Assembly (NCBI GenBank): GCA_020439725.1
Contig: JAGQSE010000333.1
Span: forward strand, 14,767 to 28,425
Reading direction: 5' to 3'
Length of the DNA stretch: 13,659 nucleotides
From: Acidobacteriota bacterium
Lineage (GTDB): Bacteria; Acidobacteriota; Thermoanaerobaculia; Multivoradales; JAHZIX01
The translations under genes were made by a program, and so were the position numbers. Below, one piece after another: positions 1 through 7,045 of this stretch. The number at the start of each line of letters is the position of its first letter. Positions within the stretch are counted from its first letter, which is position 1. The notes below the pieces were generated by a model that saw only the letters and a program-made list of their open reading frames with translations, searched no databases and was not told where the DNA came from.

Positions 1-1398
1 GACCACCGCGCGGCCGTCATCGAGAGCCTCGATGCACTGGGCGATGCCCTTGGCGGTGCGGCCCTTCATCACTTCCTGGCCGGCGATCACCAGACAGGCG
101 ATGAACGCCATGGACGCGAGGAGCAGCGGGAGCAGGGCACGGTCGACCGAACCGCGCAGCAGTCGTACGAAGGCGGCCAACGCCAGCAAGGCACCGGCCG
201 TCGCGGCGAGGAGAAGGGGCAGGGAGAAGAACATCTCCTGTCCCAGCTTGGGCCCTGCGGCACCGGTGGCGCCCCAGGCGAGACCGCCGAACACGAGAAG
301 GAGCACGGGGGTGGTCACCGCCAGCCCGATCCTTGCCCCCCGGGAGCCCTTCGCCGACGGGTCGACCCGGATCAGCACCATCGCGGCGAGCAGCGCCAGC
401 GCCGGCCACGCCGGGAGTACGTAGGGGATGAGCTTCGACTTCGAGGTCGAGAAGAAGAGCACGATGAGCGCAGCCCAGGAACCGAGGAAGATCGTGGCGT
501 CGCGCTCTGCGGCGTCGGTTGGGGCTCGGAAGAGCCTCCAGCTCGCCGGCAGCAACCCCGACCACGGCAGGAGCCCGACGAGCAGCACCGGCAGGTAGTA
601 CCAGGCGGGACCGGTGCGTTCGGCGACGTCGGTCGTATAGCGCAGGAAGTGCTCGTGGACGAAGTAGAACCACAGGAAGCTCGGGTTGCGCTGAGCCACG
701 AGCACGTGCCAGGGCACGGCGATGGCGGCGAAGAGCAGGGTCCCGGTGATCCACGGCACGCGGAGCAGCAGCTTCCAACGTCGCGACAGCAGGAGATAGA
801 CGAAGATCACGCCCCCGGGCAGCACCATCCCGATCAGTCCCTTGGTCAGGACCGCCAGGGCCGACGCCGCGAAGAGCGCGTACCACGGTTTCTTGCCCGC
901 ACCGTCGCGACTCGCCCACCAGAAGGCCGCGAGCGTCGCCGTGATCCAGACGGAGACACAGAGATCGATGGTGTTGACCCGCGAGAAGGTCGCCCACAGG
1001 GGGCTCACCGCGAGGATCGCCGCGCCATAAACGCCGAGCCGCCGAGAACCCATCGAGGTGCCCAGGTAGAAGGTCAGGAGGACGCCCAGGAGCCCGCTGA
1101 GCAAGGTGATCGAGCGTGCGGCGAGCTCGTTCTGGCCGAGGACGTACTCGGCCCCCGCCACCGCCCAGTAGTAGAAGACCGGCTTCTCGAAATAGAGGAC
1201 GCCGTTGAGCCGCGGCGTGACGAAGTCGCCCGAGGAGAGCATCTCGCGGGGAATCTCGGCGTAGCGCCCCTCGTCGGGCTCGGCCAGCGGCGTCGAGGCG
1301 AGGATCGGCAGGTAGAGGAGCAGGCAGAGGAGCACCAGGTGCCAGGCGCGGACCCGGTCGGTCCAGGCGGCGACGCCGGGAGTCGGAGATGCATTCAT
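1..1398 (-). CDS. arnT: ArnT-like undecaprenyl-phosphate-L-Ara4N:lipid A glycosyltransferase (3' end missing)
   Basis: Integral inner-membrane GT-C (GT83/PMT-like) transferase that moves L-Ara4N from undecaprenyl phosphate to lipid A on the periplasmic side. The frame is open for 466 codons from the ATG at 1398 to the window edge with no stop; E. coli ArnT is about 550 aa, so roughly the last 85 residues are missing. Family marks: a first helix near residues 19-35, then the periplasmic loop PDEGRYAEIPREM (41-53), which holds the acidic residues of the GT-C active site; YFEKPVFYYW (69-78); and FFSTSKSKLIPYVLPAW (315-331), matching the ArnT/PMT pattern. About a dozen hydrophobic segments are visible. 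GAGG lies 8 bp before the ATG. It is the last visible gene of the arn operon, starting 31 bp after arnD. Other GT39/GT83 transferases are the main alternative, but the neighbours make ArnT very likely. Confidence 0.93.
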   Translation of the reverse strand, partial: MNASPTPGVAAWTDRVRAWHLVLLCLLLYLPILASTPLAEPDEGRYAEIPREMLSSGDFVTPRLNGVLYFEKPVFYYWAVAGAEYVLGQNELAARSITLLSGLLGVLLTFYLGTSMGSRRLGVYGAAILAVSPLWATFSRVNTIDLCVSVWITATLAAFWWASRDGAGKKPWYALFAASALAVLTKGLIGMVLPGGVIFVYLLLSRRWKLLLRVPWITGTLLFAAIAVPWHVLVAQRNPSFLWFYFVHEHFLRYTTDVAERTGPAWYYLPVLLVGLLPWSGLLPASWRLFRAPTDAAERDATIFLGSWAALIVLFFSTSKSKLIPYVLPAWPALALLAAMVLIRVDPSAKGSRGARIGLAVTTPVLLLVFGGLAWGATGAAGPKLGQEMFFSLPLLLAATAGALLALAAFVRLLRGSVDRALLPLLLASMAFIACLVIAGQEVMKGRTAKGIAQCIEALDDGRAVV

Positions 1399-1429
1399 CG
1401 ACGGAACCTCGAGACGGTGCGGTTGGGGT

Positions 1430-2347
1430 TCAAGCCGCCAGCTCGCGGCCCTGGTGCGAGAGCACTCCGTGGCGCCCTTCGACCGGGGCGTGGACGACCT
1501 CGTGGACGGGCAGAGGGCCCGCCGCCCGGCGCTGGTCTAGGAGCGTGCCGAGGGCGACGGGCCGGAGACCCCGCTTGGGGGCCGCGCGGAGAAACGCCCC
1601 GAGCGCCTCGGCGTAGGGACCGCCCTCGAGCTCCGCGTGAACCGTCAGCACGGGCCACGCCTGGGTTTCGGCGAGCTCGAGCATCGCGTCGAAGTACTCG
1701 GCGGCGGTCGCGGCCTGCCAGCCCAGGTGCTCGTCGAGGGTCGGCAGGGTCGAGGGCACCTGCGGCGTCGTCAGGACGCGGCCTCCGATCGATGGCAAAA
1801 AGGGTTCGAGCCCCCGGCAATCCGAGCCATAGCGCAGGCCAAAGGTCTCCTCGTGGAGCAGGGAGACGTCGTTGCTCAACCACGCCGGCGCGGCGAAGGT
1901 GGGCGGCTCGGTGCCAAAGATCTGGCGGTAGGCGGCCCGCCCCCGGTCGAGCTCACGGTGGATGCGCTCGGCGGGTAGCTGCAAGAGACGGTCCTGCCAG
2001 GTGCGATGGTCCCAGGCGTGGACACCGGTCTCGTGACCCTGCTCCGCGACGCGCCGCGCGATCTCCGGGAACGCCGTGGCGATGGGCCGCGACGGCAGCA
2101 ATGTTCCCGAAAGCACCGTTCGCAGACCGTAGACGCTGACCGCCGAGCTCCGCCGCATCTTGGTGAGAAAGCCCGGTTTGAGCAGGTTGAGCAACGCCCG
2201 CCCCGCCCGGTCGGGTCCCATCGACAGATAGACGGTTGCCTTGGAGCCGGTGGCGGCGAAGACCTCGAGCAGGCGGGGAACCCCGTCGCGCATCCCGACG
2301 TGGGTGTCGACGTCGACGCGGATCCCCAGGGGACGCTCAGTGGGCAC
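1430..2347 (-). CDS. arnD: ArnD-like 4-deoxy-4-formamido-L-arabinose-phosphoundecaprenol deformylase
   Basis: Polysaccharide-deacetylase (NodB-fold) enzyme that removes the formyl group from undecaprenyl-phosphate-L-Ara4FN, producing the donor that ArnT uses. From the chosen GTG start it is 305 aa (E. coli ArnD about 296). Visible family signatures: GIRVDVDTHVGMRDGVPRLL (8-27) with the metal/catalytic Asp pair D12 and D14; HAWDH (110-114); LRYGSDCRG (171-179); TVHAELEG (235-242); and a C-terminal LSHQGRELA typical of ArnD. I chose GTG at 2347 because AAGG precedes it by 6 bp, because it gives the family length, and because the residues in front of it (an ATG at 2398) look unlike ArnD. This start makes the gene overlap the end of the decarboxylase gene by 11 bp, consistent with translational coupling. 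Confidence 0.93.
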   Translation of the reverse strand: MPTERPLGIRVDVDTHVGMRDGVPRLLEVFAATGSKATVYLSMGPDRAGRALLNLLKPGFLTKMRRSSAVSVYGLRTVLSGTLLPSRPIATAFPEIARRVAEQGHETGVHAWDHRTWQDRLLQLPAERIHRELDRGRAAYRQIFGTEPPTFAAPAWLSNDVSLLHEETFGLRYGSDCRGLEPFLPSIGGRVLTTPQVPSTLPTLDEHLGWQAATAAEYFDAMLELAETQAWPVLTVHAELEGGPYAEALGAFLRAAPKRGLRPVALGTLLDQRRAAGPLPVHEVVHAPVEGRHGVLSHQGRELAA

Positions 2348-3425
2348 TCGAGACCTTGCGCAACGTGTCGTTCGAAGGGCTCGACCCGGTCGTGGCACCC
2401 TCGATCTCCTGGCGCTCGCGGACGAAGTGATCGAGGGTCCGCGCCAGCGCCTCGTCGAGGCTCACCCGCGGGTTCCAGCCGAGCGCCGTCCTCGCCTTGG
2501 CGATCGACGGTGTGCGGGTCATGATGTCTTCATAGCCCTTGCCATAGAACTCGGTGGCCGAGACCTCCTCGATGCGCGGTTCGCGGTAGCCCGGTAGGTG
2601 GCGGTAGGACTTGGCGTAGAGCTGGGCGAGCTTGTCGGCAAGCTCGCGCACCGAGCACTCGTTGTCCGGATTGCCGAGGTTGAAGATCTCGCCGTTGCAG
2701 GCTTCGTCGTCGCCGCGGATGATCCGCATCAGGCCGTCGATGCCGTCCTCGATCCAGGTGTAACACCGCCGCTGGTGACCGCCGTCGACGACGCGGATCG
2801 GCTCGCCGTCGAGCAGGCTGACGATGAACTGGGTGACCACCCGCGACGAGCCCTCCTTGGGGGCGTAGATGTCGTCGAGCTTGGGGCCGATCCAGTTGAA
2901 GGGCCGGAAGCAGGTGAAGCGCAGCCCCTGGGTCTGGCCCATGGCGGCGATCACCCGGTCGAGGAGCTGCTTCGAGCAGGCGTAGATCCAGCGGCTTTTG
3001 TGGATCGGGCCATAGACGAAGTTCGAGGTTTCCTCGGAGAACTCCGCGTCGCGGCACATGCCATAGACCTCGGAGGTCGAGGGGAAGAGCAGGCGCTTCT
3101 TGTAGCGCTGGCACAGCCGGATCACCCGCAGGTTCTCCTCGAAGTCCAGCTCGAAGACCCCCAGGGGATCGCGAACGTAGGAGGCCGGAGTCGCGATGGC
3201 CACCAGCGGCAGGATCACGTCGCACTTCTTGACGTGGTACTCGACCCACTCGCGGTGGATCGAGATGTCGCCCTCGACGAAGTGGAACCGCGCATTGGGT
3301 AACAGTCCCTGGATCTTGTTGGTGGAGAGATCCATTCCGTAGACGTGCCAGTCCGTGGTGGCCAGGATCTTCTCGGACAGGGCGTTGCCCATGAAGCCGT
3401 TGGCACCGAGGATCAATACGTTCAT
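2337..3425 (-). CDS. arnA: UDP-glucuronate C4-dehydrogenase/decarboxylase (stand-alone ArnA C-terminal domain)
   Basis: Short-chain dehydrogenase/reductase that oxidises and decarboxylates UDP-glucuronate to UDP-4-keto-pentose, the substrate of ArnB. In E. coli this is the C-terminal half of ArnA; here it is a separate 362-aa protein. The Rossmann motif GANGFMG is at 7-13. The catalytic residues appear as S118-E119 in TSEVYG, Y148 and K152 in YACSK, and R304 in MTRTPS. From memory of E. coli ArnA (S433, E434, Y463, K467, R619), all five sit at a constant offset of 315, which separates it from ordinary UDP-xylose synthases. I chose ATG 3425 because the motif begins directly after it and GTGAGG lies just upstream; longer readings continue into formyltransferase shadow frame. 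It starts 5 bp after the formyltransferase stop. The last ~20 residues are low in conservation. Confidence 0.95.
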   Translation of the reverse strand: MNVLILGANGFMGNALSEKILATTDWHVYGMDLSTNKIQGLLPNARFHFVEGDISIHREWVEYHVKKCDVILPLVAIATPASYVRDPLGVFELDFEENLRVIRLCQRYKKRLLFPSTSEVYGMCRDAEFSEETSNFVYGPIHKSRWIYACSKQLLDRVIAAMGQTQGLRFTCFRPFNWIGPKLDDIYAPKEGSSRVVTQFIVSLLDGEPIRVVDGGHQRRCYTWIEDGIDGLMRIIRGDDEACNGEIFNLGNPDNECSVRELADKLAQLYAKSYRHLPGYREPRIEEVSATEFYGKGYEDIMTRTPSIAKARTALGWNPRVSLDEALARTLDHFVRERQEIEGATTGSSPSNDTLRKVSSAH

Positions 3426-3430
3426 TTGCC

Positions 3431-4366
3431 TCACGCTTTCGAGTCGAATATTCGTCCCGGCACCAGGCCGAGAAGGTCGGAGAGGGCGACCGCCGGCGAC
3501 TCCGGCAGGCCCTCGGGCTGTATCGAGATCAGTCGTACCGCGCCGTCCCCGGCGGCGACGACGACGCCGTCGAGATCCACCGAGAGGATCTCGCCGGGGG
3601 TTCCTGCGCCGGCGCCAGCAAGAGCCCACCAGACGAAGAGCTTCTGCCCGTCGAGGTAGGTGAAGGCGCCGGGGTAGGGATGGGTCACGGCACGGACCAG
3701 ATCGTAAATGCGCCGGGCGCTCGAGGACCAGTCGACGAGGCCGTCATCGGGCCGCCGGCCGCCGCGGTAGGAGCCCGCCGCGAGATCGAGGGGCCGGGCT
3801 TCCGCCGTGCCTTCGCGCAGCGCCGGCAACGCCCGGTCGAGGACCGTCGCCGCAGCGTCTTCGAGCTTGGCGTAGAGCGAGAAGGCGGTGTCGTGGAGGG
3901 CGATGGGCACCGCTTCCTGGTCGACCAGGTCGCCGGCGTCGGGCTTGGCCACCATGTAGTGGAGGCTGACGCCGGTCTGCTCTTCGCCTTCGACCAGGGC
4001 CCAGTTGACCGGTGCCCGACCGCGGAGCCGCGGCAGCAGCGAGCCGTGGAGGTTCAGGGCGCCGCGCGGCGCCAGCTCGAGGATGGCCGGCGGGATCATG
4101 TAGCGGAAGTAGAAGGAGAAGAGGAAGTCGGGCCGGTAGCCGGCGATGAGGTCGTGGACCGCGGGGTCCTTCATGGACTCGGGGAAATGGACCGCAACCC
4201 CTCGCTCGGCGGCGCGTTCGGCGAGCGACTCCCACCAGATCTCCTCGTGAGGGTCGTCCCGATGGCTCAGCACCGCGACGACGTCGAAGCCATGGCGGAG
4301 GAGCGCGTCGAAACCGACGCAGCCCATCGTGTGGTAGCCGAGGACCACCACCCGCGCGCCGCTCAC
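3431..4366 (-). CDS. arnA: UDP-L-Ara4N formyltransferase (stand-alone ArnA N-terminal domain)
   Basis: 10-formyl-THF-dependent enzyme that formylates the 4-amino group of UDP-L-Ara4N in the cytosol before ArnC uses it. It is 311 aa, the size of the N-terminal domain of E. coli ArnA (about 300 aa). It begins with a YHTMGCVGFDALL stretch like E. coli ArnA, has FNLHG-type sequence ALNLHGSLLP (103-112) with N105 and H107, and D143 in PDAGD; these match E. coli N102, H104 and D140 at a constant offset of 3. The C-terminal half has the Fmt-like C domain (AVTHPYPGAFTYL, then LLGLVPG). The start is GTG at 4366, overlapping the arnC stop as GTGA, with AAGGAA just upstream. The frame is open upstream to 5164, but that extension is shadow sequence under arnC. 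The stop is a real TGA 5 bp before the decarboxylase start, so the domains are truly split. Confidence 0.95.
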   Translation of the reverse strand: MSGARVVVLGYHTMGCVGFDALLRHGFDVVAVLSHRDDPHEEIWWESLAERAAERGVAVHFPESMKDPAVHDLIAGYRPDFLFSFYFRYMIPPAILELAPRGALNLHGSLLPRLRGRAPVNWALVEGEEQTGVSLHYMVAKPDAGDLVDQEAVPIALHDTAFSLYAKLEDAAATVLDRALPALREGTAEARPLDLAAGSYRGGRRPDDGLVDWSSSARRIYDLVRAVTHPYPGAFTYLDGQKLFVWWALAGAGAGTPGEILSVDLDGVVVAAGDGAVRLISIQPEGLPESPAVALSDLLGLVPGRIFDSKA

Positions 4367-5316
4367 GGTTCCTTCCCTTCCGGTCCGATCGACTCGCGGA
4401 CGATGAACCGCGGCCGGCCCCGCACCTGGAGGTAGATCCGCCCGACGTACTCGCCCAGCAGGCCGAGGGCGAAGAGCAGCGCACCGAGCAGCACGAAGAC
4501 CAGCGAGAAGAGCGTGAAGACACCGCTCACCGCCCAGTGGGTGCCCATGACGAGGCGCCCACCGATGAGCACCAGCGCGGCGAGGAACGACAGCCCCGAG
4601 AGCAGGAAGCCGCCGACCATGGCGACCCGCAGCGGAGCGAGGGTGAAGCTCGTCGTCAGGTCGAGGAAGAGGCGGACCAGGTGCCAGAAGCGGTACTTGC
4701 TCTCGCCTTGCTGCCGCGCCGCATGGCCGACGGTGATCTCCGCCACCGGGCCGGCGTACATCTCGGCGAGGACCGGGATGAAAGAGGAGATCTCGCGCGA
4801 GTTGCACATCGCCTCGACGATGGGGCGGCGGTAGGCGCGGAGCATGCAGCCGTAGTCGGAGAGCACGCAGCCGGTGATGGCCCGGGTCAGGCGGTTGACC
4901 ATCTTCGACGCGAAGCGGCGGAAGGCGCCGTCCTGCCGGTTCTCGCGGATCGTGCCGACGACGTCGTAGCCCTCGCGCATCTTGGCGACCAGCCGCGGGA
5001 TCTCCTCCGGCGGGTTCTGGAGGTCGGCGTCGAGGGTGACGACGATCTCTCCGCGGCTCGCCTCGAGCCCGGCGAACACCGCCGCGTGCTGGCCATAGTT
5101 GCGGTTGAGGTCGAGCACCCGGAAGCGCGGGTCCGCTGCTGCCGCCGCCCTGAGCAACGGCCACGAGCCGTCGGAGCTGCCGTCATTGACCAGCAGGATC
5201 TCCGTCGGCGCCAGCTCGTCGGCCACCGCGGCGAGCCGCTGGAGCAGCTCGGGGAGGCTCCCGGCCTCGTTGAAGACCGGGATGACGATCGAGACCTGGG
5301 GGTGGGTCGAGCTCAT
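4363..5316 (-). CDS. arnC: ArnC-like undecaprenyl-phosphate 4-deoxy-4-formamido-L-arabinose transferase
   Basis: GT2-family enzyme that transfers Ara4FN from UDP to undecaprenyl phosphate on the cytosolic face of the inner membrane. It is 317 aa (E. coli ArnC 322). GT-A motifs in order: VSIVIPVFNEAGSLPELL (8-25), LLVNDGSSDGS (41-51), LNRNYGQHAAVFAGL (70-84), the DxD motif in TLDADLQNPPEEIP (94-107), and SDYGCMLRAYRR (153-164). QGESKYRFWHLVRL (203-216) precedes two transmembrane helices near 231-255 and 265-288, followed by the GEYVGRIYLQVRGRPRFIVR tail. The ATG at 5316 overlaps the arnB TGA as ATGA. Related DPM1/GtrB-type transferases share the fold, but operon position and tail fit ArnC. Confidence 0.94.
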   Translation of the reverse strand: MSSTHPQVSIVIPVFNEAGSLPELLQRLAAVADELAPTEILLVNDGSSDGSWPLLRAAAAADPRFRVLDLNRNYGQHAAVFAGLEASRGEIVVTLDADLQNPPEEIPRLVAKMREGYDVVGTIRENRQDGAFRRFASKMVNRLTRAITGCVLSDYGCMLRAYRRPIVEAMCNSREISSFIPVLAEMYAGPVAEITVGHAARQQGESKYRFWHLVRLFLDLTTSFTLAPLRVAMVGGFLLSGLSFLAALVLIGGRLVMGTHWAVSGVFTLFSLVFVLLGALLFALGLLGEYVGRIYLQVRGRPRFIVRESIGPEGKEP

Positions 5317-6512
5317 CGCCTCGCGTGGACCAGGACGTCCTGGATGGCAGCGACGACGTAGCGGACGTCGTCTTCGGTCATGGAGGGGTAGAGGGGCAGC
5401 GAGCACAGGCGGTCCGAGGCTCGCTCCGCGGCGGGGAGCGCACCGAGCCATTGGGGGTACTTCTGGGCGTAGTAGGGCTGGGTGTGGACCGCGACGAAGT
5501 GGAGGCCGGTGCCGACGTTGCGTTCGCGCAGCGCCGCCATCATCTCGTCGCGGGACAAGCCGGCCTCGGGCAGCACCTGGATGACGTAGAGGTGCCAGGT
5601 GTGGTCGTGATCGTAGGTCGGAGCGGCAGGGCGCTGGATCTCCGGCACCTCGGCGAGGAGCTCGTGATAGAGCGCCGCGAGCTCGCGGCGGCGCTGGTTG
5701 AAGCCCTCCACCGCCGCCAGCTGGTGGATGCCGAGGGACGCCTGGACATCGGTGAAGTTGTACTTGAAGCCCGGCCGCGTCACCTGCACCTGCGGCGTAC
5801 CGCCGGCGGCGTAGCGGTTCCAGGCGGACTTCTCGAGGCCGTGGAAGCGCAGCGCCCGCAGCGCCCGCTCGAGCTCGTCGTCGGTGAGCGTCAGCACCCC
5901 GCCCTCGATGGTCGTCATGTTCTTGATGGGATGGAAGGAGAACACCGACAGGGCGCTGGTCGATCCGACGTGTCGGCCGCCGGCGCGGGTGCCGACGCCA
6001 TGGGCCGCGTCCTCGAAGATCCACAGGTCATAGCGGTCGGCGATGCTGGCGAGGGCCGCCAGATCCGAGGGCGCGCCGGCGAAGTGGACCGGCAGGATGC
6101 CCACGGTGCGCTCGGTGATCGCCGCCTCGACCTGCGCGGTGTCGATCTGCAGCGTCGCCGGATCGACGTCGACGAAGATCGGCGTGGCGTCGAGCGCCTC
6201 GACCATGTTGACCGTCGCCGCCCAGGTGATGGGGGTGGTGATGACCTCGTCCCCGGGTTTGAGCCCGAGCGCGATGAGGCCGATGTGCAGGCCACCGGTG
6301 GCGGAGCTCACCGCCAGGGCGTGGGGCACACCGACGAAGGCCGCGAATTCCTCTTCGAATCGCTGGGTCTTGGGGCCGGTGGTGATCCAGCCGGAGCGCA
6401 AGGTGTCGACCACCTCGGCGATCTCGGCCTCGCTGATCGTCGGCTTCGAGATCGGAAGGAAGTCGTCGCGTATGGTCAGCGGAGAGGTGCCGATCAGGGG
6501 AGATGGGGGCAT
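5313..6512 (-). CDS. arnB: ArnB-like UDP-4-amino-4-deoxy-L-arabinose aminotransferase
   Basis: PLP-dependent DegT/DnrJ/EryC1-family aminotransferase that converts UDP-4-keto-pentose plus glutamate to UDP-L-Ara4N. It is 399 aa; E. coli ArnB is about 380, the extra length being an N-terminal tail. Signatures: FLPISKPTISEAE (18-30); SGWITTGPKTQRFE (40-53); VSSATGGLHIGL (68-79), which binds the PLP phosphate; EDAAHGVGT (167-175) with D168; FSFHPIKNMTTIEGG (191-205) with Schiff-base lysine K197; PGFKYNFTDVQASLG; and GTGLHFVAVHTQPYY. I chose ATG 6512 because an in-frame ATG at 6581 would add a Pro/Arg-rich stretch unlike any ArnB; a later start near residue 14 cannot be excluded. It is the first gene of the arn operon, transcribed away from the ParA-like gene. 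Confidence 0.94.
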   Translation of the reverse strand: MPPSPLIGTSPLTIRDDFLPISKPTISEAEIAEVVDTLRSGWITTGPKTQRFEEEFAAFVGVPHALAVSSATGGLHIGLIALGLKPGDEVITTPITWAATVNMVEALDATPIFVDVDPATLQIDTAQVEAAITERTVGILPVHFAGAPSDLAALASIADRYDLWIFEDAAHGVGTRAGGRHVGSTSALSVFSFHPIKNMTTIEGGVLTLTDDELERALRALRFHGLEKSAWNRYAAGGTPQVQVTRPGFKYNFTDVQASLGIHQLAAVEGFNQRRRELAALYHELLAEVPEIQRPAAPTYDHDHTWHLYVIQVLPEAGLSRDEMMAALRERNVGTGLHFVAVHTQPYYAQKYPQWLGALPAAERASDRLCSLPLYPSMTEDDVRYVVAAIQDVLVHARR

Positions 6513-6715
6513 GGCCTCGGGAGCTCCTCGGAGACGGGGCGGTGGTGGTGGACGGTGGCTCCGGCCGCCCCGATGCCCCACGCCGGTCCGCTGAGGGCCG
6601 GTTGACGGCGCCCTGGGTGCGGCACGGTTCGGACAGTCGTGCGGACTTGCATCGAGCGATTCACCGAGATGACGATCGAGCCGTAGTGAGTCGTAGGTGT
6701 GCGAACCAGGATACC

Positions 6716-6739
6716 GCTCCGGGGTCTACCCCCGGCAGC
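6716..6739. other. GC-rich hairpin in the divergent intergenic region
   Basis: The arms CCGGGG (6719-6724) and CCCCGG (6730-6735) pair around a 5-nt loop. They extend by GCT/AGC across a single bulged C, giving about 9 bp. No T-run follows on either strand, so it is not a canonical intrinsic terminator. If arnB transcription starts further upstream on the minus strand, this would lie in its leader. Function unknown. Confidence 0.45.
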
Positions 6740-6848
6740 TCTGGGTCTTCGAGTCCCCAACGCGACAAGGATAGGGCGCAAAGATTACGGAGACCTGAAC
6801 GGGCCTCGGTCCCTCTATATACCGGATAGATGCACGAGTCGCCACGAT

Positions 6849-6885
6849 CCTTCGCCGGAACTTGGCGGCCTTCGCCGGTTACCGG
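6849..6885. repeat. Pair of 10-bp direct repeats, 20-bp period, with an adjoining inverted repeat
   Basis: CCTTCGCCGG occurs at 6849-6858 and again at 6869-6878, start to start 20 bp, or about two helical turns. The second copy runs into CCGG-TTA-CCGG (6875-6885). Same-face spacing is typical of tandem regulator sites, so an operator for one or both divergent operons is possible; in GC-rich DNA chance is also possible. Confidence 0.4.
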
Positions 6886-6940
6886 AGGCGGTAAGAGCGT
6901 CTCGCGCTGCCCGGGAGCCAGTGGTGCTGCCTACAAAGCT

Positions 6941-6960
6941 GGATTGTTTGTGAAAACATC
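6941..6960. promoter_or_regulatory. AT-rich inverted repeat upstream of the ParA-like gene
   Basis: TGTTT (6945-6949), GTGA, AAACA (6954-6958) is a perfect 5-bp inverted repeat, extending imperfectly to GAT...ATC. It lies about 90 bp before the ParA-like start, where a promoter or operator is expected, and it stands out from the high-GC background. Which protein would bind is unknown; an auto-regulated operator is a guess. Confidence 0.35.
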
Positions 6961-7045
6961 CGCATTGTGTTGTACAGTGCCGCCCGTTCATGAGTACATC
7001 TTCAGTCGTAGATTGATTTCTATCTAAGAATCCGGAAGCACGTCT

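Larger units (their letters stand above)
6513..7045. other. Divergent intergenic region between arnB and the ParA-like operon
   Basis: This 533-bp stretch has short open frames on both strands, none with a recognisable product or codon pattern like the neighbours. It should carry the promoters of both operons. Around 6935-7035 the base composition drops to AT-rich compared with the surroundings. Possible plus-strand promoter elements there (TTGTGA at 6948, TGTACA at 6971, 17 bp apart) match sigma-70 consensus poorly. On the minus strand, a TATATA at 6821-6816 could be a -10, which would give arnB a leader of about 300 nt; its -35 is weak. I would not fix a transcription start from sequence alone. 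The structured elements inside are listed separately. Confidence 0.7.

Noticed and set aside
17..997. Long minus-strand open frame of 326 codons
   Set aside because: It is the wrong frame under arnT: its product is Arg/Pro-rich without motifs, while the neighbouring frame gives a clear ArnT through the same bases.
649..2139. Long plus-strand open frame of 496 codons opposite arnT and arnD
   Set aside because: Antisense shadow caused by high GC; the product is a low-complexity Arg/Glu/Gly-rich string and both minus-strand genes there are well conserved.
6699..6775. Possible tRNA: a TTCGAGTCCCC string resembling a T-arm
   Set aside because: There is no matching acceptor stem, D-arm or anticodon arm at the right distances, and the T-loop lacks a proper GGTTCRA.
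6503..6953. Small plus-strand open frames in the divergent intergenic region
   Set aside because: No ribosome-binding site, no motifs, and compositions like random GC-rich sequence; they also span the hairpin and repeats.
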